Shown here one piece after another: positions 46,094 to 54,222 of a stretch of DNA of 64,000 bases. Position 1 is the stretch's first letter, and the number at the start of each line of letters is the position of its first letter. Made by a program: the position numbers and the translations under genes. Origin of the DNA: Corynebacterium sp. (GTDB lineage Bacteria; Actinomycetota; Actinomycetes; Mycobacteriales; Mycobacteriaceae); contig JAUMTW010000002.1 in assembly GCA_030531005.1 (NCBI GenBank), positions 140,190 through 204,189 on the forward strand, written 5' to 3'. The notes beneath the pieces are model-generated. The model had not been told where the DNA came from and made no database searches. It saw only the letters and a program-made list of their open reading frames with translations.

Positions 46094-47053
46094 ATGAAAG
46101 CCTTCGTACTTGAACAGTCCCAAACCATCGATGACCTCCATGAAGCTGAAGTCTTCATGGCCACGCACCCAACTGCCGGCAAGGTACGCATTCGCGTACA
46201 TGCCGTGGGATTAAACCCAGTGGACTACAAAATTGCCTCTCATCATCCAGCGCAGTGGGAATACCCTCACATCTCCGGCTTAGATATTGCTGGTACTGTG
46301 ATCGCTGGTGGCAGCTGGCCCGTCGGCACCCGCGTGTTGGTTCACCATGATTTACGAGCTCAAGGTGGTCTGGCGGAATACGTTGATGTTGATGCCCGGG
46401 CGGTGGCGGTGATCCCTGCAACCGTCTCTTTCGAGGCAGCTGCTGCCCTGCCTACTGCAGCACTGACTGCCTATCAAGCTGTGATGGATCGACTCCGAGT
46501 AGCTCCTGGCCAAGTCATTGGCATCATTGGTGGCTCTGGTGCGGTGGGCGCTTTTGCTATTCAGTTAGCAAAGCAAACCGGCGCTATGGTGGTAGCCACA
46601 AGCTCTACTGCAAAGGCCCAATGGGTACGAGACTTAGGCGCTGATGTGGTCATTGACTACACCCAAGGAGATTTGTGGGAGCAGCTTGGCGCTTATAGCT
46701 TTGATGGAATCATCGACACCGTTGGCACGAGTTCTGCTACCCATGCACTTGAGCACATCAAGCACGGCGGTGGCTTGGTAACGATCAATGGCGCACCGCA
46801 ACGATTCCCCGAGCCATTCGCCAAGGCAATTTCTTTGCATGAGGTTGCCTTGGGCGCAGCATATAGCCATGGCGAAAGTTCCCATATTCGCCAGCTCAGC
46901 CAAGATTTATCAGTAGTCCTCAATATGGTGGCGGTCGGCGATCTAGATCCACTTTGTCAACAGCTTGTGGGTTGGGATGGCGTCGTTGCCGCATTCCGGG
47001 ATCTACAAGCCGGCAAAATTAGGGGCAAAGTAGTAGCCCGGCTGCGTGACTAA
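46094..47053 (+). CDS. Quinone oxidoreductase-like MDR (no zinc)
   Basis: 319 residues. Medium-chain reductase with GroES-like N-domain (VGLNPVDYKIASHH) and NADPH motif GIIGGSGAVGAFAIQLAKQTG; the zinc-binding cysteines are absent, placing it with the zeta-crystallin/quinone reductase-type enzymes. Likely leaderless: TTAGAT 5 nt before the ATG. Divergent from the MSH dehydrogenase gene. Confidence 0.85.
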   Translation: MKAFVLEQSQTIDDLHEAEVFMATHPTAGKVRIRVHAVGLNPVDYKIASHHPAQWEYPHISGLDIAGTVIAGGSWPVGTRVLVHHDLRAQGGLAEYVDVDARAVAVIPATVSFEAAAALPTAALTAYQAVMDRLRVAPGQVIGIIGGSGAVGAFAIQLAKQTGAMVVATSSTAKAQWVRDLGADVVIDYTQGDLWEQLGAYSFDGIIDTVGTSSATHALEHIKHGGGLVTINGAPQRFPEPFAKAISLHEVALGAAYSHGESSHIRQLSQDLSVVLNMVAVGDLDPLCQQLVGWDGVVAAFRDLQAGKIRGKVVARLRD

Positions 47054-47308
47054 TCAGGCTAATCAGATAAAGCTACCTCGGCCAGCGGATTTTGACAGTC
47101 GCACTTGAGTCAACCTGCTGGCTACTTATTTTCCATGCTGGTCCCCATTTTTCGCAATTCCACCCCAAAAATCATACTGCCACATACAGTGACAATAGAT
47201 TGGTCGCTTTCATCACATCTGCGGCTGAGTTATGCGGTGAGAGGCTAGCCTATGGCGTAGCATTACAGCTCGTATTGTTCCCTTGAAAATAGGCTGGAGT
47301 TTCCATCC

Positions 47309-48790
47309 ATGAGCAAGACCCCTTCTACGCCCGATATTCCCAATACTGCTGCACCCAGCGCCGATATTGGAGATACCGGCTATGACAAGGCCTTAAAAGC
47401 CCGCCATCTCCAGATGATCGCTATCGGTGGTTCTATCGGCACCGGCTTATTCTTAGGCGCCGGTGGGCGCCTCTCTCAAGGCGGTCCGGGCCTGGCAATC
47501 GCATACGCCGTGTGTGGCCTGTTCGCCTTCCTCATGATCCGTGCACTTGGTGAATTAGCCATGCGCCGGCCTTCTTCAGGTGCTTTCGTTTCCTACGCCC
47601 GCGAGTTCTTAGGCAAAAAGGGCGCCTACTTCACCGGCTGGTTCTTCTTTATGCAGTGGGCTGTGATCGCCATGGCGGATATTACCGCGGTAGCTTTGTA
47701 TCTCAACTACTGGTCTGCCTTCCATAGCATCCCGCAGTGGGTGCTGGCCTTACTTGCCCTAGCCTTGGTCTTTGCTATGAATATGGTGAATGTGAAGATG
47801 TTCGGTGAGGCTGAATTCTGGTTCGCCATTATTAAGATCACAGCCATTATTGCCTTCATGGTCATTGCTATTTGGGCAGTGGTCACCGGCGCTGAGGTCG
47901 GTGAGAACACCGCAGGCATTCACAATATTAGTGATAATGGAGGTTTCTTCCCCGAGGGACTACCCATCGTCTTTACCTTAACTTTAGGTGTGGTGTTCGC
48001 TTTTGCTGGTACGGAAATGATTGGCGTGGCCGCTGGTGAGGCTAAAGAAGCAACGAAGATCTTACCCCGTGCTATTAACTCCATGATCCTGCGTATCTTT
48101 GTCTTCTACGTCGGCTCTGTAGTGCTCATGGCTTTGGTACTGCCTTATACCGCCTATAGCAAGGATGAGTCCCCCTTTGTTACCTTCTTCTCTGGGATTG
48201 GGATTCCACATGCTGGTGATGTCATTCAAATTGTGGTCTTAACGGCCGCACTATCCTCATTGAATGCGGGCCTTTATGCCACAGGGCGTACCCTGCGCTC
48301 CATGGCTGTTGCCGGGGAGGCTCCTGCCTTTGCTGGCAAACTCAATAAGCACAAGGTTCCAGCGATCGCCATTGCAATTACCTCTGCACTGGGGCTTATT
48401 GGTGTGTTACTTAATGCTTTCTTAGCTGAGGATGCCTTCGAAATCGTCATGAACCTCGCTGCCATTGGTACTGCAGGTACTTGGTGTTCCATTCTGATAG
48501 TGCACCTTGTTTTCCTACGCAGGGTGAAGCAAGGGAAGGAAACACGGCCAGATTTTCGGATGCCCGGCGCCCCATTGACTAATTATGTATCGCTGGCATT
48601 TTTCATCATTGTTGTGCTCTCAAATTTTGGCTCTACTTCTGGTCGTTGGACTTTGGCGCTTTTCGCTATTGTGTTGGTGGCCATGATTCTGGGCTGGTTT
48701 AAGGTCCGCAACAATATTAAAGATATTGATCCTACTGATCGACCTGACACAAAAGTTATTTCGCTCACCTCCAAGCATTCTGGCTCATAG
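47309..48790 (+). CDS. Amino-acid permease, APC family (copy 1)
   Basis: 493 residues, 12 predicted transmembrane helices. APC signature RHLQMIAIGGSIGTGLFLGA at residues 30-50 and the FAFAGTEMIGVAAGEAKEA consensus loop. Nearest look is the AnsP/CycA group (DFRMPGAPLTNYVSLAF), so asparagine or a small neutral amino acid is a candidate substrate. ATG at 47309; a weak GGAG 13 nt upstream. Followed 104 bp later by a close paralogue. Confidence 0.85.
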   Translation: MSKTPSTPDIPNTAAPSADIGDTGYDKALKARHLQMIAIGGSIGTGLFLGAGGRLSQGGPGLAIAYAVCGLFAFLMIRALGELAMRRPSSGAFVSYAREFLGKKGAYFTGWFFFMQWAVIAMADITAVALYLNYWSAFHSIPQWVLALLALALVFAMNMVNVKMFGEAEFWFAIIKITAIIAFMVIAIWAVVTGAEVGENTAGIHNISDNGGFFPEGLPIVFTLTLGVVFAFAGTEMIGVAAGEAKEATKILPRAINSMILRIFVFYVGSVVLMALVLPYTAYSKDESPFVTFFSGIGIPHAGDVIQIVVLTAALSSLNAGLYATGRTLRSMAVAGEAPAFAGKLNKHKVPAIAIAITSALGLIGVLLNAFLAEDAFEIVMNLAAIGTAGTWCSILIVHLVFLRRVKQGKETRPDFRMPGAPLTNYVSLAFFIIVVLSNFGSTSGRWTLALFAIVLVAMILGWFKVRNNIKDIDPTDRPDTKVISLTSKHSGS

Positions 48791-48893
48791 AAAATGAAAA
48801 TGAGACCGTAGGATAAGTCAACGAATGCATTTTTTGTTTGCGCCCGTATCACATGAAGATTCGAGTGTAATCTCACAGAAACGGACTCATTCT

Positions 48894-50345
48894 ATGGGTA
48901 ACACATTAAAAGACAAAGGCGACGCCGGATATAATAAAGAACTCAAAAATCGGCACTTACAAATGATTGCCATTGGCGGTTCTATAGGAACCGGCTTGTT
49001 CCTTGGAGCTGGCGGCCGTCTTTCACAGGGTGGACCAGGTCTTGCTATTGCCTATGCAGTATGTGGCTGCTTCGCTTTTCTGATGGTGCGCGCTCTTGGC
49101 GAACTTGCCATTCGGCGCCCATCATCCGGCGCTTTCGTCTCCTACGCTCGAGAATTCTTAGGCGAACGCGGCGCATATGTCACGGGATGGTTCTTCTTCC
49201 TGGACTGGGCAGTTACAGTGATGGCTGACATCACAGCAGTAGCACTCTATTTACATTTCTGGTCAGCTTTCCACAGCATACCTCAATGGGTACTAGCATT
49301 AGCTGCTCTTGCATTGGTTTTTATTCTAAACATGCTCAATGTGAAGATGTTCGGGGAAGCCGAGTTTTGGTTCGCGCTCATTAAAATTTTAGCCATAGTA
49401 TCGTTCATGATCGCTGCCATATGGGCTGTGGTTACTGGTGCTGAAATCGATGGCCACGGTGCTGGTTTTAGCAATATTACGGATCACGGGGGGCTTTTCC
49501 CAGAAGGATTACCAATAGTCTTCGCCTTAACGCTTGGAGTTATCTTCGCTTTCGGTGGAACTGAAATGGTCGGTGTAGCTGCTGGCGAAGCTAAAGAAGC
49601 AGAAAAGGTTCTGCCTCGGGCTATCAATTCTATGATCCTCCGAATCTTTGTTTTCTACGTTGGGTCCGTGCTGCTCATGGCTCTCGTCCTCCCCTATACT
49701 GCTTACTCCGCGAACGAATCACCTTTCGTCACATTCTTCAGCGAGTTGGGGCTTCCTCATGCAGGGGATATTATCCAAATCGTAGTGCTGACGGCCGCCA
49801 TGTCCTCGCTCAATGCTGGACTTTATGCAACTGGACGCACTCTGCGCTCTCTAGCAGTCGCTGGAGAAGCACCTAAATTAGCTGCACAACTCAACAAAAA
49901 TAAAGTGCCAGCTGGCGGAATTGCTATAACTTCAGCCCTCGGATTAGTAGGCGTACTTCTCAATGCATTTCTTGCAGACGATGCATTCGAAATTGTTATG
50001 AATTTAGCTGGCATAGGAATAGCCGGAACGTGGGCAGCTATCCTAATCACACACCTAGCATTCTTAAAGCGGGTAAAAGAGGGGAAAGAAACCCGCCCTA
50101 GATACCGTATGCCCGGTGCACCCTACACTAACTATCTGTCTTTAATATTCTTTGGCGTCGTGGTGCTGTCTAACTTAACTTCAGCCTCCGGTCGGTGGAC
50201 TCTTGCTCTCTTCGCAATTATCGCCATTGCGATGACCATAGGTTGGTTCCAAGTACGAGAGCGTGTGAACTCAATAAAACTCGACAGCGCTCAAGGAGCG
50301 ATCATTGTTGAACCAGCGCAGGATTCCGTTCCACCTACACGTTAA
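48894..50345 (+). CDS. Amino-acid permease, APC family (copy 2)
   Basis: 483 residues; by eye well over 80% identical in protein to the gene just upstream (long shared runs such as QMIAIGGSIGTGLFLGAGGR), with the N- and C-terminal tails different. Yet the DNA differs at most third positions, and this copy uses visibly more A/T-ending codons. So it is an old duplicate or was transferred from a relative rather than a fresh tandem copy. Start ATG 48894 (MGNTLKDKGDAGYNKELKNR). Ended by a 14-bp terminator hairpin. Confidence 0.85.
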   Translation: MGNTLKDKGDAGYNKELKNRHLQMIAIGGSIGTGLFLGAGGRLSQGGPGLAIAYAVCGCFAFLMVRALGELAIRRPSSGAFVSYAREFLGERGAYVTGWFFFLDWAVTVMADITAVALYLHFWSAFHSIPQWVLALAALALVFILNMLNVKMFGEAEFWFALIKILAIVSFMIAAIWAVVTGAEIDGHGAGFSNITDHGGLFPEGLPIVFALTLGVIFAFGGTEMVGVAAGEAKEAEKVLPRAINSMILRIFVFYVGSVLLMALVLPYTAYSANESPFVTFFSELGLPHAGDIIQIVVLTAAMSSLNAGLYATGRTLRSLAVAGEAPKLAAQLNKNKVPAGGIAITSALGLVGVLLNAFLADDAFEIVMNLAGIGIAGTWAAILITHLAFLKRVKEGKETRPRYRMPGAPYTNYLSLIFFGVVVLSNLTSASGRWTLALFAIIAIAMTIGWFQVRERVNSIKLDSAQGAIIVEPAQDSVPPTR

Positions 50346-50373
50346 TTCCGTGAAATAAAGAGATGCGATTATC

Positions 50374-50421
50374 CCGCTACCAGCTGCCTGTAAGTTGTGC
50401 AGTTGGTAGCGGTTTCCTTTT
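50374..50421 (+). terminator. Terminator of permease copy 2
   Basis: CCGCTACCAGCTGC (50374-50387) with GCAGTTGGTAGCGG (50399-50412), one G-U pair, then TTTCCTTTT. Confidence 0.85.
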
Positions 50422-50848
50422 ACCTACAGAGTCAGATATTTTGCCCATAAGAAACTGTCGGCACGAACTACGGATTTACTCCTGCCTCACTGTTTGATTG
50501 CCCATTCTAAGACTTGTCGCGAAGCGATGACGATAGTGCCATGCCGATATTAGCGAAGACTGATACCAAGTTCTTTTCGATTGCCACTAAAAGAAGCAAT
50601 ATTCAAAAGTAGGTAGTTCTTTTAGACACTTAAGCATGTTAAACACGAAATCCATACCGCTCTAATACAACAATCCTTTTTAAAGCCCCAAACGATACTT
50701 AGAGCTGCTAGCGCCCATATCCACCGTGGCATCGAACTGAAGAATTCCCGAACCCCAGATACCTTGCAATAGCTGCCCACATCAGCAATGCCAGCAATTG
50801 CCTAACATAGGCAATGAAACCATCCGATGAAGTACACTGACCCCTCAC
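50422..50848. other. Intergenic, no gene seen
   Basis: About 430 bp of AT-rich sequence between the permease terminator and the permease relic; stops in all frames. Confidence 0.4.
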
Positions 50849-51055
50849 CTAAGGATTCTCGGGAGTAAGAAACAGTGCACCGGAACTTAATCGGTGCATA
50901 ACGAATTCTCCTACGCCCTTAGCCCCAAGAAACCAGGAGAATACGTAGGTACTAACCAAAGATGGACCAGTCACTGCCAGATTCCCATCTGCACCTAGCA
51001 ACAGGTCAATATCGATTGCGGACCCGATAGCCGCCATTTGAATGTGTCGGGGTCT
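50849..51055 (-). pseudogene. N-terminal relic of a third amino-acid permease
   Basis: Minus-strand codons read RPRHIQMAAIGSAIDIDLLL..., GVGEFVMHRLSSGALF..., aligning with RHLQMIAIGGSIGTGLFLG and LGELAMRRPSSGAFVSYARE of the two intact permeases, with many substitutions, a short deletion and truncation after about 65 codons. It lies in inverted orientation to them. Confidence 0.75.
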
Positions 51056-51159
51056 TCAAACAACGCTCTTTTAGAGCCTCGAAGCCGGAAAAGCAATACC
51101 CTTGAAGCGATATTCCACATACATGTTTCACACAAAACTTCCAGAGCGAAACATAAAAT

Positions 51160-51191
51160 AAAGGCTCACCACGATATTGTGGTGAGCCTCA
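51160..51191 (-). terminator. Terminator after tRNA-Thr
   Basis: AGGCTCACCA (51162-51171) / TGGTGAGCCT (51180-51189); on the minus strand followed by TTATTTTATG. The plus-strand side also has TTTTTT, so it may work both ways. Confidence 0.75.
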
Positions 51192-51199
51192 TTTTTTGA

Positions 51200-51271
51200 G
51201 CCGCCTGCGAGAATCGAACTCGCGACCTTCTCATTACGAGTGAGATGCTCTACCGACTGAGCTAAGGCGGC
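51200..51271 (-). tRNA. tRNA-Thr (anticodon CGU)
   Basis: 72-nt cloverleaf: acceptor GCCGCCT/AGGCGGC, D arm GCTC/GAGC, anticodon stem TCTCA/TGAGA with loop CTCGTAA (anticodon CGT in DNA), variable AGGTC, T arm GCGAG-TTCGATT-CTCGC. CCA is not encoded. Confidence 0.97.
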
Positions 51272-51315
51272 AACGAGATAGGATTCTACAGCAGCGGAAT
51301 GGAAAATAAAAACAC

Positions 51316-52518
51316 TCAGCGACTGTAGGCCAAACGCAATCTCCCGATCATCCCATCCAGGGCCGTCTCAGGGCTCACATTCAAATCTAAAGCCTGGCGG
51401 GTGTGCATAATTGCATCCAAGCACCCGACCAGCGCGCTCAAGCTCAACCGCTTCGCTAAATCCGCGGTATGCGGCTGCATGTCCGGATGCGTCAGTGCCA
51501 CTTGGGCCTCATCACCACCAGCCTGCAAGAGGGCATCACGGTAAAAACCAGCAAGATCCACGAGGGCCAGGTCGATGGCATCGCGAATCGCGCGTTGTTT
51601 GCGCCGCTTTTGCTCATTTTCTAATTGCTTTAATTCCGCATTAGCTCCGCGCAAGGCCCGCTGCGCGCCCTTCCCCTTAGCGCCCATGCCTAAAGCGGTG
51701 CGCAGTTGTTCTTGCTCATGCTCATTTTCCGTGTTGAGATCAGCCTCAGCTGCAGACACTATCTCCTTATAAATGCGGCTGACGGCGAAAAAGGCGGTAC
51801 TACCATGCTCAATGTCTTCTGCTAGGTGCAACACATTAACACGGCGCTGCTGGGCAGCAGAGTCATGAACCAAGCGACGAGCCCGCCCAATATGCTGTCC
51901 TGTTGCCGCCGCGGCCAACGCTGCTGCTTGCTCGCTTACGGCAGGATCACGCATCAAAATCGCGGTGACCTCAGCAGTAGAAGGCTGGGGTACATAAAGA
52001 TGTCGACTACGTGAATACAGCGTAGGCATAATGTCGCTGGGATCCGTCGAAGGAGTACACAGCATAATCACCGTATGCGCTGGAGGTTCTTCCACCGTTT
52101 TCAGCAAGGCATTCGCGGCACTATCCGTAAGCCGGTCTGCGTTATCGAGGATCACCACGCGCCAGCGCCCCACTGCTGGACGCATGACCGCCGGCTCAAT
52201 AATTCGGGTTCGTACCGTATCCACCGAGATAGATAACCCACGGGGCACCTCATGCACCACATCACCATGCGAGCCTTGGCGCACCGCCTCGCATTGGCGA
52301 CAGTGTCCACAGCCGATGATGTCCGGGTCTTCGCATTCTAAGGCTGCAGCAAAGGCGACTGCTGCTACCGAACGCCCGGAGCCAGGAGGGCCAGTAAACA
52401 GCCAGGCGTGGGTCATGGCACTGCCGGTGTCCCCCTGGCGGGCGGCGTGCGCGGCAATGCGCAGGCGATCGGCTACAGTTTTGTGCACAGCCATTTGCGA
52501 AAAGACATCATCGGTCAC
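51316..52518 (-). CDS. holB: DNA polymerase III delta' subunit
   Basis: About 400 residues from GTG 52518. AAA+ clamp-loader fold: degenerate P-loop WLFTGPPGSGRSVAAV, zinc site CGHCRQCEAVRQ, VVILDNADRLTDSAANALLKTVEEPP (delta' loop) and SRSRHL in place of the SRC arginine-finger motif. Loads the sliding clamp with gamma/tau and delta. TAGAAT (52526-52531 on the minus strand) is 7 nt from the GTG: leaderless. The frame is open to 52602 but that overlaps the divergent cyclase gene. tRNA-Thr follows on the same strand. Confidence 0.9.
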   Translation of the reverse strand: MTDDVFSQMAVHKTVADRLRIAAHAARQGDTGSAMTHAWLFTGPPGSGRSVAAVAFAAALECEDPDIIGCGHCRQCEAVRQGSHGDVVHEVPRGLSISVDTVRTRIIEPAVMRPAVGRWRVVILDNADRLTDSAANALLKTVEEPPAHTVIMLCTPSTDPSDIMPTLYSRSRHLYVPQPSTAEVTAILMRDPAVSEQAAALAAAATGQHIGRARRLVHDSAAQQRRVNVLHLAEDIEHGSTAFFAVSRIYKEIVSAAEADLNTENEHEQEQLRTALGMGAKGKGAQRALRGANAELKQLENEQKRRKQRAIRDAIDLALVDLAGFYRDALLQAGGDEAQVALTHPDMQPHTADLAKRLSLSALVGCLDAIMHTRQALDLNVSPETALDGMIGRLRLAYSR

Positions 52519-52575
52519 GATGCCTATTCTAAACTGGTTGTGCTCCACTACATCTACTTTGGGGAAAGGAATCTC

Positions 52576-54096
52576 ATGACCTCTGTGCCCCGGCGGCCCC
52601 ACATCTCGGTGTGGGCGAGGTATGCGATATCAGTAATTACCACAAACCTCCTGGCTTTTGTGGGTCTACTGCTATTTTTGCACTTCCTCATACCCATGCC
52701 CTTATTCGACTCCCTTCCCCTCGTATCGCCAACGCTATACTTTTTGGGATTCTTGGCGATTGGCCTGTGGATATCTTGGTTGATCATTCGCCCGGTGGCG
52801 CAATGGCAACGCGAAAAAAATAGCACTGACATTTGGTCACACATTATCTACATACCCATCTACCAGGCACTCATCTGCCTCTTGGGTTGGCTAAGTGCAG
52901 CGGTATTCTTTGGTATTGCCGCACGCGGCGATGAAATAGGCGCGACCATTATTATCTTCGCTACCACCTTTATTGTCGGCGCTGGAGTGGCGATGGTCGT
53001 TGCTTTGCGTACCGGCCCGATTCTGCGCCCGTTGTTGACCGCAGCTTTTCCACGCCACCAATTGATGACCACCAAGGAAGAACTTTCCCAGGATCCCCCG
53101 GGTCTTTCCTTGCATTGGCGCCTAGTGCTGACTTGGATGCTCACCAGTGGCGGTCCGATTATCGGTTGCTTGCTGCTGTTGTGGGCCGCATCTGTAGATT
53201 TAATCCCCGGGCCAATCGCGAAGGTCATACCAGCACTCATTGCAGTAGCACTGGTTGCGCTGATCGCGGGGTTTTCCGGTATTCAACTACTTGCGCGCAA
53301 CATTATGGATCCATTACGGGAGCTACGCGCCGGTATTGACGCAGTACGTACTCAAGGCATACATCCAGAAATTCGCATCTATGATAGTTCCGAAATTGGA
53401 CTGCTCCAGGGCGATTTTAACAATATGATCACCGGGCTTTCCGAGCGCCAGCGTATCGAAGACCTCTTCGGCCGCTATGTGGGTATAGAGGTGGCGCGCG
53501 CAGCCTTAGAGCAGCAGCCCACCTTAGGCGGCCAATCGCGCACGGTAAGCGTGCTTTTTGTAGATCTTATTGGCTCGACCACCTTCGCAGTTTCCTATCC
53601 TCCCCAAGAGGTCGTCGCTACTTTGAATGATTTCTTCGAGCGCGTGGTACGTATCGTGCACGCTCACCACGGAGTGATCAATAAATTCGAAGGTGATGCC
53701 GCACTGGCTGTATTCGGCGCTCCTTTAGAGCTTGCTGATGCCACCACCCATGCCTTACACGCGGCCCGGGAACTGCACGCAGAAATCGCCACTATGCGCT
53801 TACAGGCTGGTATCGGCGTGGCTACCGGCCATGTCGTAGCCGGCCACATTGGTGCGCGAGAACGTTTTGAATACACCGTAATTGGTGATGCCGTAAACAC
53901 CGCAGCCCGATTGACCGAAATCGCAAAGACTATCCCGGATCAAGTGCTTACCAATGCCACTACCCTAACCCAGGCGAATGAAGAAGAGCGCAAGCAGTGG
54001 ACCAGCTTAAAAGCTGTGGAACTGCGTGGGCGCAATATGCTCTCGCAGTTAGCCCGGCCTTTGCGCAGCAGCCTGGCGGAATCTGGGCAGGAGTAA
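52576..54096 (+). CDS. Class III adenylate cyclase, membrane-bound
   Basis: 506 residues. Six N-terminal membrane helices (about 12-255), a HAMP domain (about 255-315: NIMDPLRELRAGIDAVRTQG), then a class III cyclase domain (about 325-490) with metal-binding Asp in VLFVDLIGST and GDAALAVFGAP, and the base-recognition/transition-state part FEYTVIGDAVNTAARL. Makes cAMP, the co-effector of GlxR in corynebacteria; the orthologue in C. glutamicum is called cyaB. ATG with AAAGGA 6 nt upstream. Divergent from holB, convergent with topA. Confidence 0.9.
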   Translation: MTSVPRRPHISVWARYAISVITTNLLAFVGLLLFLHFLIPMPLFDSLPLVSPTLYFLGFLAIGLWISWLIIRPVAQWQREKNSTDIWSHIIYIPIYQALICLLGWLSAAVFFGIAARGDEIGATIIIFATTFIVGAGVAMVVALRTGPILRPLLTAAFPRHQLMTTKEELSQDPPGLSLHWRLVLTWMLTSGGPIIGCLLLLWAASVDLIPGPIAKVIPALIAVALVALIAGFSGIQLLARNIMDPLRELRAGIDAVRTQGIHPEIRIYDSSEIGLLQGDFNNMITGLSERQRIEDLFGRYVGIEVARAALEQQPTLGGQSRTVSVLFVDLIGSTTFAVSYPPQEVVATLNDFFERVVRIVHAHHGVINKFEGDAALAVFGAPLELADATTHALHAARELHAEIATMRLQAGIGVATGHVVAGHIGARERFEYTVIGDAVNTAARLTEIAKTIPDQVLTNATTLTQANEEERKQWTSLKAVELRGRNMLSQLARPLRSSLAESGQE

Positions 54097-54149
54097 AGCA
54101 GCAGCAAGTATCACTACCGCACACCACCTTGGGGTGGTTGTAGCTACGC

Positions 54150-54200
54150 TTCAAGGCAGTAGTCGCCGCTGCTGACGAACTACTGCCTTGAATTCTTCTG
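54150..54200. terminator. Hairpin between the convergent cyclase and topA genes
   Basis: Perfect 14-bp arms TTCAAGGCAGTAGT (54150-54163) and ACTACTGCCTTGAA (54179-54192), then TTCTTCTG on the plus strand. A smaller CCACC/GGTGG hairpin precedes it (about 54124-54138). Confidence 0.65.
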
Positions 54201-54222
54201 CGGCTTTAGCTGTTATTTGCTG

